A stretch of DNA of 64,000 bases from Algiphilus sp. (GCF_023145115.1 NZ_JAGLEJ010000051.1:4082-68081), one strand, 5' to 3'. Positions 24,794 through 36,000 are shown, counted from the first letter of the stretch. Made by a program: numbers and translations. Notes: generated by a model from the sequence alone, not told the origin.

Positions 24794-25342
24794 TCAGGCG
24801 GCGTCGCCCTCGCGCTCAAGCCGCTCCATGGCGGTCAGCACGCGCAGCGCCACCAGGCCCGATACCAGCCCGAATCCCAGCGCCGCCGCCAGCAGCACCG
24901 GCAGCAGTACCAGAAGACCGTCGTGCGGCAGGAAGAGTTTCCATGCCGCCACGAACTGGCCGCTCATGTGGGCCACCGCGGCGCATACCGACAGGCCCAG
25001 TGGTGACAGCCGCAGGGGCGGGACGGCCCGTCCCAGTGTCCATCCCAGCGCCAGCGCGACCAGCGCGCACAGGGCGCCGGTGGCCGACAGCCAGAAGGTC
25101 GGGGTGAGGAAGCTGCCCACCAGCAGGGAGCCGACCAGCACGCGCAGGCCCGCCACCCACGCCGCGCACGCCAGCCCGTGGCGCCACAGCGCGATCAGGG
25201 TGACGACGTTGGCCAGCCCGGGCTTGATGCCCGGCACCGGACTGGGGAAGCCGGCCTCCAGCACGTGGATGGCGATGGCCACCGCGGCCAGTCCGGCGAT
25301 GCGCCGGTCGAGGACGTCGGCCGCGTCAGCCGGCGATGCCAT
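24794..25342 (-). CDS. Gx transporter family protein (Hpre_diP_synt_I-like)
   Basis: 182-residue membrane protein with about five helices. It carries the family signature GFPSPVPGIKPGLANVVTLIA near residue 31, and later SGQFVAAWKLFLPH. This family was first annotated as heptaprenyl diphosphate synthase component I but resembles ECF-type substrate-binding membrane subunits. It overlaps the NusG-II gene by 17 bp. With apbE it makes a three-gene unit often found together, suggesting redox or flavin-linked membrane work. This is inferred from gene neighbourhood. Confidence 0.85.
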   Translation of the reverse strand: MASPADAADVLDRRIAGLAAVAIAIHVLEAGFPSPVPGIKPGLANVVTLIALWRHGLACAAWVAGLRVLVGSLLVGSFLTPTFWLSATGALCALVALALGWTLGRAVPPLRLSPLGLSVCAAVAHMSGQFVAAWKLFLPHDGLLVLLPVLLAAALGFGLVSGLVALRVLTAMERLEREGDAA

Positions 25343-25685
25343 CGAACTCGCGGCTGCCGCCCAGCATCTGCAGCGACAGCCCGTTGGGCACGCAGGCGGC
25401 GACCGCGCCGCTGCGCTGCTGCCAGCCCATGTGGATGCAGACCTTGCGCCGGCACGGGCTGTGCGTGAAGCGGGCGCGGCCGTCGCGGATCTCGATGCGG
25501 GCGGTGCCGATGCGGCCCTCCACCGCGATCTCGCGATGCTGCGCCAGCGGATGCGTCGCGATGCGCTCGCCGCCGCGGTAGACCGCCACCGCGCTGGCCG
25601 GCTCGCGGGTCAGCCATTGCTGCATGCCGACGTAGCCCACCAGCGCTGCCAGCAGCACGATGACCACCGCGTCGGCACGCGTCAT
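25326..25685 (-). CDS. NusG domain II-containing protein
   Basis: 119 residues: one N-terminal membrane anchor (ADAVVIVLLAALVGYVGMQQ), then a small beta domain outside the membrane with SPCRRKVCIHMGW and CVPNGLSLQMLGG. The CxxxxC pair and the downstream Cys are typical of stand-alone NusG_II proteins linked with ApbE and Gx transporters. The ATG at 25685-25683 overlaps the apbE stop by 4 bp. The function of the family is not known. Confidence 0.85.
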   Translation of the reverse strand: MTRADAVVIVLLAALVGYVGMQQWLTREPASAVAVYRGGERIATHPLAQHREIAVEGRIGTARIEIRDGRARFTHSPCRRKVCIHMGWQQRSGAVAACVPNGLSLQMLGGSREFDGIAG

Positions 25686-26737
25686 TCGGCGTCCCGGCGG
25701 GCGACGTCGGCGATCAGGCGGAAGCGGTCGGCGGCGGCCGGCGTCATCGCCAGGCTGCCGTCGTCGTACACCACCATCGCCACCGCGATGCCGAGCCGGT
25801 CCGCCATGGCCCGCCAGTCCGCGCCGGCGACGAAGAGCGCCGTGCTGGCGGCGTCGGCCGCGACGCCTTCCGGCGCCACCACGGTGACCGACTGCAGGCC
25901 GCGCGCCGGCGCCCCGGTGGCGGGCGAGATGATGTGGTGGTAGCGGGTCCCGTCGTGCTCGAAATGGCGCTCGTAGTCGCCGCTGGTGAATACCGCTTCG
26001 TCGCCGACGTCCAGGGCCGCGAGCAGTGACTGCGCCATGCCCGGTCGCGGATGGCGCACCGCGACGCGCCACTTGCGGTCGCCGCGCTCACCGCGCACCA
26101 CCAGATCGCCGCCGGCATTCACGATGTGATGATCGAAGCCGGCCTCGACCAGGATGGCGCTGGCCTGTTCGACCGCTTCGCCCTTGGCGATGGCGCCGAA
26201 GTTCCAGCGCACCGCCGGGGCGGGGCCGTAGGCGATGCCGTCGTAGACGGGAGCCGCACCGATCGCCTCGACCCGTGCCGCGCGCTCGGCTTCGGCCGGC
26301 GGCCGGGTGCGGAAATCCTCGGCGTCGTCGAAGCCCCACAGCGTGATCAGCGTGCCGATGCGCGCGTCGAAGGCGCCGTCGCTGTCGCGGCGCCACTGCT
26401 CGGCAGCGCGGAACAGCGGCTGCATGTCGGCCGGCACGGTGATCGACTCGCCGGCGGCGAGACGCTGGTTGAGCCCGCCCAGCGCACCGTCGCCGTTCGG
26501 GTCCCATTGCCGGGCGTAGGCGTGCAGGTGCTGCTCGGCCGCGCCGATGGCGCCGCGCGCGGCCTCGCGCTGTCCGGGCTCGTCGAGCCATACCGAGACC
26601 GTGAACCAGGTGCCCATGGCCGGGAACTGCTGCTCCACCAGCCGCTGCTCCTCGCCGCCGGGCACCGGCGGGCGGAACAGCAGGAAGATCAGCGCGGCGA
26701 GCGCGATCCCGCCGAAGATCAGCCGACGGATCAGCAC
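25682..26737 (-). CDS. apbE: FAD:protein FMN transferase (ApbE)
   Basis: 351-residue membrane-anchored enzyme that attaches FMN to Thr of periplasmic or membrane flavoproteins such as Nqr/Rnf subunits. An N-terminal helix (IFGGIALAALIFLLF) precedes the ApbE fold. AMGTWFTVSVW, FDARIGTLITLWGF, NFGAIAKGEAVEQ, NAGGDLVVRG and the Mg-binding HHIISPATGAPARGLQSVTV segment are visible. It starts at GTG 26737-26735, one base after the gshB stop. No Rnf or Nqr target gene is in the window. Confidence 0.93.
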   Translation of the reverse strand: MLIRRLIFGGIALAALIFLLFRPPVPGGEEQRLVEQQFPAMGTWFTVSVWLDEPGQREAARGAIGAAEQHLHAYARQWDPNGDGALGGLNQRLAAGESITVPADMQPLFRAAEQWRRDSDGAFDARIGTLITLWGFDDAEDFRTRPPAEAERAARVEAIGAAPVYDGIAYGPAPAVRWNFGAIAKGEAVEQASAILVEAGFDHHIVNAGGDLVVRGERGDRKWRVAVRHPRPGMAQSLLAALDVGDEAVFTSGDYERHFEHDGTRYHHIISPATGAPARGLQSVTVVAPEGVAADAASTALFVAGADWRAMADRLGIAVAMVVYDDGSLAMTPAAADRFRLIADVARRDAE

Positions 26738-26738
26738 G

Positions 26739-27698
26739 CTACAGCCCGTCGGTCATTGCCGCGATGGCGCGCGCGGCGATGTCCTGCCCGGTCTCGCGCT
26801 GGATCTCGCGCAGGCAGGTGGGGCTGGTGATGTTGATCTCGGTGAGCGCCTCGCCGATGACGTCGAGCCCCGCGAAGACGATGCCGCGCGCGCGCAACTC
26901 GGGGCCGACGGCCTCCGCGATGCGGCGATCGGTGGCCGACAGCGGTTGCACCACGCCGCGGCCGCCGGCGGCGAGGTTGCCGCGCGTCTCGCCCTCGGCG
27001 GGGATGCGCGCAAGCACGTGGTCGATCGGCTCACCGTCGATCATCAGGATGCGCTTGTCGCCGCTGGCGATGGCGGGCAGGTAGCGCTGCGCCATGATCG
27101 TGCGGCGCCCGCCGTCGCCGAGCGCGTCGATCACCGCGTTGAGGTTGCGGCCGTCGGCGCCGATGACGAAGACGCCGTGTCCGCCCATGCCGTCCAGCGG
27201 CTTGAGCACGATCTCGCCGTGCTCGGCGTGGAAGGCGCGCAGGGCCTCCGGGTCGCGCGCGATCAGCGTGGGTGCGATGAGATTGGGGAACCAGGTGATG
27301 AAACCCTTCTCGTTGCAGTCGCGCAGCGAGCGCGGTGCGTTGACGACGCGGCTGCCCGCCGCCTGGGCGCGCTCCAGCCAGTAGGTGGCGTAGATGTACT
27401 CCTGGTCGAAGGGCGGGTCCTTGCGCATCAGGATGAGCGGGAAGTCCGCCAGCGCCAAGTCCTCGGTCGGCGCCAGCGTGAACCAGTCGCGCTCGTCGTC
27501 GCGCACGGTGACCGGCGCCGCATCGATGCGCGGCTCGGCGCCGTGCACGCGCAGCGCACCGGTGTCGGCGCAGTGGAGCGTCCAGCCGGCTTCCTGCGCG
27601 GCCAGCATGAGCGCCAGCGTGGTGTCCTTCTTCGGCTTGATGCCCGCGATCGGGTCCATGACCACCAGCAGGCGGCGTGCCGCCGGCGGTGTGCTCAT
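26739..27698 (-). CDS. gshB: Glutathione synthetase
   Basis: ATP-grasp enzyme joining gamma-glutamylcysteine to glycine; 319 residues. It has VVMDPIAGIKPKKDTTLAL at the N-terminus, MRKDPPFDQEYIYATY, VNAPRSLRDCNEK, the ATP-grasp VLKPLDGMGGHGVF and EINITSPTCLREIQR. The ATG overlaps the gshA stop by 4 bp (27695-27698), so the two glutathione genes are coupled. gshB lies next to pilG in Pseudomonas; here gshA is inserted between them. Confidence 0.97.
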   Translation of the reverse strand: MSTPPAARRLLVVMDPIAGIKPKKDTTLALMLAAQEAGWTLHCADTGALRVHGAEPRIDAAPVTVRDDERDWFTLAPTEDLALADFPLILMRKDPPFDQEYIYATYWLERAQAAGSRVVNAPRSLRDCNEKGFITWFPNLIAPTLIARDPEALRAFHAEHGEIVLKPLDGMGGHGVFVIGADGRNLNAVIDALGDGGRRTIMAQRYLPAIASGDKRILMIDGEPIDHVLARIPAEGETRGNLAAGGRGVVQPLSATDRRIAEAVGPELRARGIVFAGLDVIGEALTEINITSPTCLREIQRETGQDIAARAIAAMTDGL

Positions 27699-28990
27699 GC
27701 GGCGGCCTCGTGGGCGGTGCTCCGGATCTCGCGCGCGGCCGCGAGCATGGCGAGCCGCGCCACCACGCCGTAGGCGTAGAAGCGGTTGGGCGTGTCGTCG
27801 GGCGGACAGGTGCTGTCCGGCGCCACGCCGGGGTCGGCGAAGGCCAGCTGATGGAAGCGCGCGCCCGGCGCGTTGAGGTTCTCGTCGTTGCCGCGGCCCT
27901 CGTGGACGCGGTAGAAGCCGCCGACCACGTGGTGGTCGATCATGTAGACCACCGGCTCGGCCACCGCGGCGGGCTCGCCGATGGTCTCGAAGGTGTAGAC
28001 GCCTTCCTGGATGATGGCGCCGGTGACCTCGCCGCCGCCCTTGGCGGATGCCATCTTCTTGCGCATGTTGCGGTTGAGCTGGCGCAGCTCGTCGGGGTGC
28101 TTGGCGGTCATCACGCCCATGCCGTAGGTCCCGGCGTCGGCCTTCACCACCACGAAGGGATCGTTGGTGATGCCGTACTCGGCGTACTTCGCGCGGATCT
28201 CCTCCAGCAGCCCCTCGACGTTGGCCGCGAGGCAGTCCTCGCCCTCGCGCTTGAGGAAGTTGACGTTGCCGCAGTTGCGGAAGCCGGGCGTGATCAGCCA
28301 CGGGTCGATGCCGATGTGCTCGGCGAACTCGCGCGTGACCTCGCGGTAGTGCGCGAAGTGCTGCGACTTGAGCCGCTGCGCCCAGCTCACCTCGGCGGGC
28401 GGCAGCAGCGGCTGCACGACGTTGCGCAGGATGTCGGGCACGCCGCCGGAGAGGTCGTTGTTGAGCACCACCGCGCAGGGCGAGAAGCGGCCGATGTGCA
28501 GGCGGTCGCCGCTGCGCTCCAGCGGTTCCAGGGTGAGGCTGGCGCCGGAGTCCAGCTCCAGTGTCATCGGCTCGGCGATCTCGGGCGAGATCGAGCCCAC
28601 CCGGATCTCGAAGCCGGCGCGCTCGAGGAGTCCCTTCAGGCGCGCCACCGACTCCATGTAATAGCGGTTGCGGGTGTGGTTCTCGGGCACCAGCACCAGC
28701 TTGGCGGCGGTGGGGCAGGTGCGTTCGACCGCGGTCTGCAGCGCCTGCAGGCAGAGGCTGTCGAAATTGGGGTTGAGGTTGTTGAAGCCGGCCGGGAACA
28801 GGTTGGTGTCCACCGGCGCCAGCTTGAAGCCGGCGTTGCGCAGATCCACCGAGCAGTAGAACGGCGCCGTGGTCTGCGCCCATTCGCGCCGCAACCAGGC
28901 CTCGATGGACTGCTGGGCGTCCAGGAAGCGGGACTCCAGGGCGAGCACCGGCCCGGAGGCGACGGCGATATTCGGGACGGCCTGCGTCAT
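27695..28990 (-). CDS. gshA: Glutamate-cysteine ligase, proteobacterial GshA (ferrooxidans) type
   Basis: 431-residue enzyme that makes gamma-glutamylcysteine. It is not the E. coli GshA fold. FYCSVDLRNAGFKLAPVDTN, FPAGFNNLNP, VPENHTRNRYYMESV, FVVVKADAGTYGMGVM and DHHVVGGFYRVHEGR identify the type first described in Acidithiobacillus. I take the ATG at 28990-28988 (MTQAVPN); upstream frame is not conserved. It is divergent from pilG across a 124-bp gap that must hold both promoters. It heads the long minus-strand run through to pilJ. Confidence 0.93.
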   Translation of the reverse strand: MTQAVPNIAVASGPVLALESRFLDAQQSIEAWLRREWAQTTAPFYCSVDLRNAGFKLAPVDTNLFPAGFNNLNPNFDSLCLQALQTAVERTCPTAAKLVLVPENHTRNRYYMESVARLKGLLERAGFEIRVGSISPEIAEPMTLELDSGASLTLEPLERSGDRLHIGRFSPCAVVLNNDLSGGVPDILRNVVQPLLPPAEVSWAQRLKSQHFAHYREVTREFAEHIGIDPWLITPGFRNCGNVNFLKREGEDCLAANVEGLLEEIRAKYAEYGITNDPFVVVKADAGTYGMGVMTAKHPDELRQLNRNMRKKMASAKGGGEVTGAIIQEGVYTFETIGEPAAVAEPVVYMIDHHVVGGFYRVHEGRGNDENLNAPGARFHQLAFADPGVAPDSTCPPDDTPNRFYAYGVVARLAMLAAAREIRSTAHEAAA

Positions 28991-29114
28991 GAGGGCGTTC
29001 GGCGGCAAACGGGCACGCATGGTAGCGCAGCGCGGTATGCGCCCGCGGTCGTTTGTGCTACAACCGGGGCCGCATCGAACAGCCGTCAACACGAATCTCG
29101 GGGGGGAATGGCCG

Positions 29115-29495
29115 GTGACCGGAAAGATCATGGTGATCGACGACAGCCAGACGATCCGGCGCACGGCGGAAACGCTGCTGTCGCGGGCTGGCTACACGGT
29201 GATCACCGCCAAGGACGGGTTCGAGGCGCTCGCCAAGATCGCCGATCACGCGCCCGATCTGATCTTCATCGACATCATGATGCCGCGGCTCGACGGCTAC
29301 CAGTCCTGCGCCCTCATCAAGGGCAATCCGCGCTTCGCGTCGACGCCCGTGATCATGCTGTCGTCCAAGGATGGTCTCTTCGACCGCGCGCGCGGGCGCA
29401 TCGTCGGGTCCGACCACTACCTGACCAAGCCGTTCACCAAGGACGAGTTGATGGCGGCGGTGCAGGCGCATCTCGCGGACGAGGCCGCGCCGTGA
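29115..29495 (+). CDS. pilG: PilG, single-domain response regulator
   Basis: 126-residue CheY-like receiver of the Pil-Chp system, thought to promote pilus extension when phosphorylated by ChpA. D9 and D10 (VIDDS), D53 (IFIDIMMPRLDGY), SSKDG and K105 (YLTKPFTK) are intact. Translation starts at GTG 29115 with GGGGGGAA 8 bp upstream; no in-frame ATG precedes the conserved core. The stop overlaps the pilI GTG start (GTGA at 29492-29495). It is divergent from gshA. Confidence 0.9.
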   Translation: MTGKIMVIDDSQTIRRTAETLLSRAGYTVITAKDGFEALAKIADHAPDLIFIDIMMPRLDGYQSCALIKGNPRFASTPVIMLSSKDGLFDRARGRIVGSDHYLTKPFTKDELMAAVQAHLADEAAP

Positions 29496-30037
29496 CCGAA
29501 ACGCTGCGTTCGCTCCGCGACCAGCCCTACGCACTGCTCGCCGAGCTCGACCGCACGCTGCGCGCCGCCCGCTTCGAGGCCGCCGAGGGGCAGTTCTGGA
29601 CCGGGCTCGCCTTCCGGCTCGGCGAGGACGGCTTCGTGGTGCCGGGCGACGACGTGCGCGAAGTGCTCACGCCGATGCCGGTCACGCGCGTGCCGGGTGC
29701 GGCCGAGTGGCTGCTCGGCGTGGCCAACGTGCGCGGCGACCTGCTGCCGGTCTGCGATCTGCGCACGCTCGCCGGCTATCCGCGCGGCGAGACCGACCGC
29801 GACTCGCGCGTGGTGGTCTTCCATCACGCGCAGGCGCCGCTCGGCTTCCTGGTCGACGGCGTCTACGGCCACCGCCAGTTCGTGCCCGGCGACCAGAAGC
29901 ATGCGCTCGCCGACAGCGCCCCGGCACCCCTGCGCGACTGGCTGCTCGGCGCCTTCGTGCGCGAGGGCAGCTCGTGGCGCGTGCTCAGCCTTCACCGGCT
30001 CGCCGCTTCGGCGCAGCTCACGCACGTGGCGGCCTGA
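29492..30037 (+). CDS. pilI: PilI, CheW-like adaptor of the Pil-Chp system
   Basis: 181-residue CheW-domain protein that should couple PilJ to ChpA. The CheW core runs from LAFRLGEDGFVVPGDDVREV through VTRVPGAAEWLLGVANVRGDLLPVCDLR to VVVFHHAQAPLGFLVDGVYG. It starts at GTG 29492, overlapping the pilG stop by 4 bp, and ends 2 bp before the chpA ATG. Missing between it and chpA are pilJ and pilK. pilJ is found at 18.3 kb, and no pilK methyltransferase was seen in the window. Confidence 0.92.
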   Translation: MTETLRSLRDQPYALLAELDRTLRAARFEAAEGQFWTGLAFRLGEDGFVVPGDDVREVLTPMPVTRVPGAAEWLLGVANVRGDLLPVCDLRTLAGYPRGETDRDSRVVVFHHAQAPLGFLVDGVYGHRQFVPGDQKHALADSAPAPLRDWLLGAFVREGSSWRVLSLHRLAASAQLTHVAA

Positions 30038-30039
30038 TC

Positions 30040-33000
30040 ATGGTGTACGCGCGCCCGAATCTGGTGGCCGGGATGCACTGGCTCCGGCCCGAGTTCGCGC
30101 ACAACCTGCAGCGCGCGCGCGACCTCGTCGAGCAGTACGTCGAGGAGCGCGCCAGCGCCGCCTCGCTGCGCGAGGCGGTCAGCGCCCTGCAGGAAGTGGG
30201 CAGCTCGGCGCAGATCGTGCAGTGCGCCGGCGTCGCCATCGCCGCGGCCGAGATCGCCGATGCCGTCGACGCGCTGAGCCACGAGTCGGTCGAGGACGTG
30301 CCGGCGCTGGGGGCGGCCGTCATGGGCGCGCTCATGCAGCTCGACGACTACGCCGATGCCGTGGTCAGCGGGCTGCCCGACCATGCCCTGGTCCTGCATC
30401 CCGCGCTCAACGAACTGCACGTCGTGCGCGGCCAGCCGCTGCTCAGCGAGTCCGAGATCTTCGCGCGCCAGGTCGCGATGCTCGGCCCGCAGATGGCATT
30501 CGGCGGGCCGGAGCAGGGCGCGCCGCCGGCGCGGCCGCTCGCGCGCAAGTACGAGACCGTCTACCAGCAGGCGCTGGCCACCTGGCTGCGCGACGAGGCG
30601 CGCGAGGGCGTGGCGCGGGTCGGCAAGCTCAGCGAGGCCTTCGCCCGCGGTACCGACGACGCCGACCAGCACATGCTCTGGCGCTGCATGGCGGCCACGG
30701 CCGAGACCGTGCTCACCGGCGGTCTCGACGGTTCGCTCGATCTCAAGCGCCTGCTCGGGCGCTCGGCGCATGCGGTGCGCGCGCTGGCGGCCGGTGATGC
30801 CTTCCCCGAGGCGCGGCAGCTGGCGGGAGCGCTGCTGCTGCATCTGGGTCGCGCCGACAAGGTCGGTCCGCGCACGCAGCGGCTCCGCGAACGGCTCGAG
30901 CTCGACAAGCACCTGCCGGATGACGCCGTCCTCGGCCGCATGCGGAACCGCCTGCGCGGCACCAACAGCGCGCTCATCGCGCAGCTGTCGCAGGAGCTCC
31001 GCGCCGATCTGGGCAAGGTCAAGGATCACATCGACCTGCGCGTACGCGCCGGCGCCGGCGACATGGAGGAGGCGCGCGCGCTGCTCGACCAGATGGCGCA
31101 CACGCTGTCGATGCTGGGGCTGCCGGCGCTGGCACGCGTGGCGCGCAACCAGATATCGCTGCTCTCGACGCTGCTGTCCGAGGAGGCCGACGCCGGGCAC
31201 GAAGGCTGGATCGACATCGCCAGCGCGCTGCTGCGCATCGAGGTCAGCCTCGACGAGGCGCTCTATCGCAACATCAACGCGGTCTCCGCCGAGGTCGACG
31301 GCGTGCCGCTGGGCGAGGAGATTCCCAACGCCGCCGATCTGCAGGGTGGCCAGCAGGCGCTGGTACGCGAGTCGCAGGTCAACATCTCGCGCGTCAAGAC
31401 CGCTGTCGATGCCTGGATGCGCAACGGCAATGCCGAGGCGCTGGCGGATGCCGAGCAGCAGCTCCAGGAGGTCGCCGCCGCCCTCGCCGTGATCAGCGAG
31501 ACGCGCTTCGCCGAGCTGGTGTCGGGACTTGCCGCACTGGCACGCGAGCAGGGGCTTGCCGCGCTCTGCGACAGCACCCGCGCGGCGGAGCGCTTCGCCG
31601 ATGCCATCGCGGTGATCGACTTCTATCTGGAGAGCCTGCTCGAGCGGCGCGCACCCAGCGCGCATCTCGCCGACGCGCTGGGCACGCTGCTCGACGGCTT
31701 CGGTTCGGCCGGCGATGCCGGCGCCGAGTCGGACGGCACCGACGCTGCGCCCGCTCCGGACACGGTCGCGGACGAGGCGACCGCCGCCGAGCCGGTGGAC
31801 CCCGACATCCGCGAGGTCTTCCTCGAGGAAGCCGAGGAGGTGCGCGCCACCATCGAGAGCGCCTACGCGCGCTGGCAGCGCGACCCGGAAGACACCGAGG
31901 CCATGCTCGAGGTCCGCCGCGGCTTCCACACGCTCAAGGGCAGCGGCCGCATGGTCGGGGCCACCGATCTGGGCGAGTTCGCGTGGGCCTGCGAACAGCT
32001 GCTCAATGCCTGCCGCGACGGCGGACTGGCGGTCACGCCCGCCATCGTCGGCTTCATAGGCGAGGCGGTGGCCTTCGTGCCCGAAATGGTGGCCGCCTTC
32101 GCCGACCCCGGACGCAGCCTCGACCGCGAGCGGCTCGCGGCGCTGTCCGAGAGCGCCGACCGTCTCTTGCACGGCGGCACCACCGGTGCCGAGCGCGAGG
32201 ATCTGCTGCAGACCTTCCTGGAGGATGCCGTCGCCCAGGTCGGCATGGCCGGCCGCTGGCTGGAGCGACAGCCCGGGGGCGGCCAGAGCGCGGACCCGGA
32301 CGTCATCCGCGCCTTCCATACGCTGCGCGGCTCGGCGGCCGCGGTCGGTGCCGAGCGCTTCAGCGCGCTCGCCGGCGGCATCGAGCACTATCTCAACACG
32401 CTGCGGCGCGGCGACCGGCGTCTGGAGGCCGATGACCACGCCCTCATCGCCGAGATCGTCGAGGCGCTGCGCGAGCGCGTCGCCGCGCGCGAGCCCGAAC
32501 CCGATCCGGCGCGTTTCGACGTCTGGATGGCGGGGCTGCGCGAGCGGCACGAACGGCTGCCCGCATCCGAACGCGAGGACGCCGAGGCGCACGCCATCGG
32601 CGAGGCCTTCTGCATCGAGGCGCTGGAATGGCTGCAGGCGATCGACGAGCAGGTCCGCGCCTGGCGCGCCGATCCGGCGGGGCGCCACTACGCGCCGGTC
32701 ATCCGTGATCACTTCCGCAACCTCGGCGGTACCGCGGCCAATGCCGGCTGCGAGCCGCTTGCGGCGCCGGCGCGCGCGCTGGTGACGTGCCTCGAGACCG
32801 CCATCGCCGACGACACGCCGCCCTCCGACAGCGCGCTGGCATCGCTGGAGCGCTTCGTCGAGGCCCTGTTCCAGCGGCTCGACGCCTACCGCGAGCATGG
32901 CGCGCCGTCCGTCGACGACGATCTCGTCGCGCGCGTGGAAGCGCTCGACTGGCACGGCGATGCGCCCGCTCCGGCCGCGGATGCGGCGGCTGCCTTCCTG

Positions 33001-36000
33001 CCCGATCACCGTTCCGAGCCCGCGCCCGCGGAGGGCGAGGCCCCGTCCGCGCCGCCGATGTCCGGGCCCGATGCGCCGGAAGCGCCGGCCCCCGAGCCGG
33101 AACCGCCGGCAGCGCCCATCGCACCGGCGGCGAGCGCGGCGACCGAGGACGACGATGCCGCGGAGCTGCGCGAGCTCTTCATCGGCGAGGCACAGGAGCT
33201 GCTCGAGGCCATCGACAGCGACCTCGATCGCCTGGAACGCCAGCCCGGCGCCGAGGAGCCGCTGCGCGAGCTCGCGCGCTCGCTGCACACCTTCAAGGGC
33301 AGCGCGCGCATGGCCGGCTACGACGACATGGGCGAGGTCGCCCATCGCTGCGAGACGCTGGTCTCGGCGATCGAGGACGGCGCCGTGGCGGCCGACACCG
33401 CCGCGCTGTCGCGTCTGCACAATGCTGCCGACGGGCTCTACCGCGCCGTCGAGCAGCTCCGCGCCGGGCGCGAGCCGGACGTGCGGACGCTGCTCGAGGA
33501 GCTGGACGACGATGCCGCGGATGCGCCCGAGGCGCCGCCGGCCGACCCGCTGTCCGGGGCCGATGCCGCGACCGCCACCGAGCCCGAGGGCAGCCTCGAG
33601 GGCATCGGCGATGCCGTGCGCGCGCATCCTCCCATGGACGATGCCGGCGAGTGGCCGGCCGAGGACACCGGCGACGACGAGCTGCCGGCGGGCGCGGCGC
33701 CGTTCCCCGACACCGCGCGCGACTGGCGGAACCCCGACGACGAGCGTCTGCCGGCGTGGACCGACGCCCCTGCCGACGACGCCGCCGCGCGCGTCTTCAC
33801 GCTGGACGATGGCGGAGCGGCTGGCGCCGTACCGCCCGCCGAGCCGGAAGGCAGCCTGGAGCAGATCGGCGACACGGTGAGCCACCACCCGCCGATGGAG
33901 CCGACCGACCCGCTCATCGACGACAGCGACGATTTCGCCGCGCCCGGCGACGAAGCCGACGCCGGCCGGCTGGTCGACGCCGGCGCCGACTGGCGCGAGC
34001 CGGACGACGACCGTCTGCCGCCGTGGGTCCCCGCGGGCGCCGGCGCGCCGGCGGCTGCCGAGCCCGACGGCGCGGACGCCGAGCTGCTGTCCGGTTTCCA
34101 CGAGGAAGCGCGCGACCTCCTCGAGACCATCGAGGGCGCGCTGGAGCGCTGGTCGCGGGATGCCGAGGCCGGGGTGCCGGCCGCCGATGCCGGCGCGGTC
34201 ACCGACTTCCGCCGTGCGCTGCACACCCTCAAGGGCAGCGCGCGCATGGTCGATGCCACCAGCATGGCCGCCGTGGCCCACGAGATGGAATCGATGGCCG
34301 ACGACCTCGTCGCCGGCCATCTCGATGCCGACAGCAGCACCTTCATGCAGCTGCAGACGCGCCTCGAGCAGCTCCAGCATCTGCACGCCGGAACGCGGCC
34401 GGGCAATGCCGCGCCACCGGCGGCCGACGACGACAGTGCCTACTACGACAGCACCTACATCGACGAGCTGACCGGCGGCGCCGAAGCCGCCGCGTCCGCG
34501 GCGCAGCCCGTCGACGAGCCGCCGGTGCCCGCCACCGCACCGGCGCCCGAGACGCAGTGGGATCCGCGCGTGCTCTGGCGCCCGCCGGAGGAGGACGAGG
34601 GGCTGCTCGGCCTGCGCCGCGAGTTCGCCCGCGTCCCGGTTCCGCAGCTGGAGGGGCTGCTCAATCAGGGCGGCGAGATCTCGGTGCTGCGCGCCCGTCT
34701 CGACGAGCAGAACGCCGGCGTCGGGAATCAGCTCGACGAGCTCGGCGAGACGGTCAACCGCCTGCGCGACCAGCTCCGCCAGCTCAACGCCGAGACCGAG
34801 GCCCAGATCGAGGCGCGCGGACTGGTCGGCGGCGAGGCCGAGCCCGACCGCTACGGCCAGGATTTCGATCCGCTGGAGATGGACCGCTACTCGCGCATGC
34901 AGGAGCTGTCGCGCGCACTGGCCGAGACCGTCGGCGACATCAACGTGCTGCAGGACGCCATGCGCGCCGGCAGCGGCGAGACCGAGGCCCTGCTGCTGCA
35001 GCAGCAGCGCATCACCAGCGATCTGCAGCAGGGCCTGATGGGCACGCTGATGGTGCCCTTCGCGCGCCAGACGCAGCGTCTGCAGCGCGTGGTGCGTCAG
35101 ACCGCCCAGGAATCGGGCAAGCAGGTACGCGCCCGCTTCGAGGGCGAGGACATCGAGGTCGATCGCAACGTGCTGGAGCGCATGACCGCGCCGCTCGAGC
35201 ACGCGCTGCGCAACGCCGTGGTCCACGGCATCGAGGACGCCGCCACGCGCGACGGGCGTGGCAAGCCCGAGCTCGGCACCATCGACGTCCATCTGGCCCG
35301 CGAGGGACAGCAGCTGCGACTCACCGTCTCCGACGACGGCGGCGGCCTCGATCTCGATGCCATACGCCGCACCGCGATCGAGCGCGGCCTGATGACCGCG
35401 AACGCCGAGCTCTCGCAGGCCCAGCTGGCGCTGTTCATCCTCGAACCGGGCTTCTCCACCGCGCGCGAGCTGACCCAGACCGCCGGTCGCGGCGTCGGCA
35501 TGGACGTGCTCGCGGCCGAGGTCCGGCAGCTCGGCGGTTCGCTGGAGATCGATTCGCAGCCCGGGGCCGGCACCCGCTTCGTCATCCGCCTGCCGATCTC
35601 GCTGGGCCTGGCACAGGCGCTGATGTTCGAGGCCGGCGGCGAGACCTTCGCGGTGCCCATCACCGGCATCGAGGGCATCGGCCGGGTGCCGCGCGCGCAG
35701 GCCGCGCCGGCCGACGGCAGCGAAGGGCGCATGCAGTACGGCGACACCGAGTACCGCGTCGCCTTCGCGGCCGACTACATCGGCCTGCCGCGCGCCGCCG
35801 CATCCGACGCGCGCGCGCTGCCGGCCGTGCTCCTGCGCCTGCCCGAAGGCGTCGACGAGGGGTCGCGCAACCTGGCGCTGGTGGTCGACCACGTCATCGG
35901 CAACCGCGAGGTCGTGTCCAAGACCATCGGCCCCGTGCTGGCCGCCGTGCCGGGCATGAGCGGGGCCACCATCCTCCCGGACGGGCGCATCGTGCTGCTG

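Noticed and set aside
28991..29114. Promoters in the gshA-pilG divergent gap
   Set aside because: The gap must contain promoters, but I could not find a -35/-10 pair on either strand good enough to annotate.
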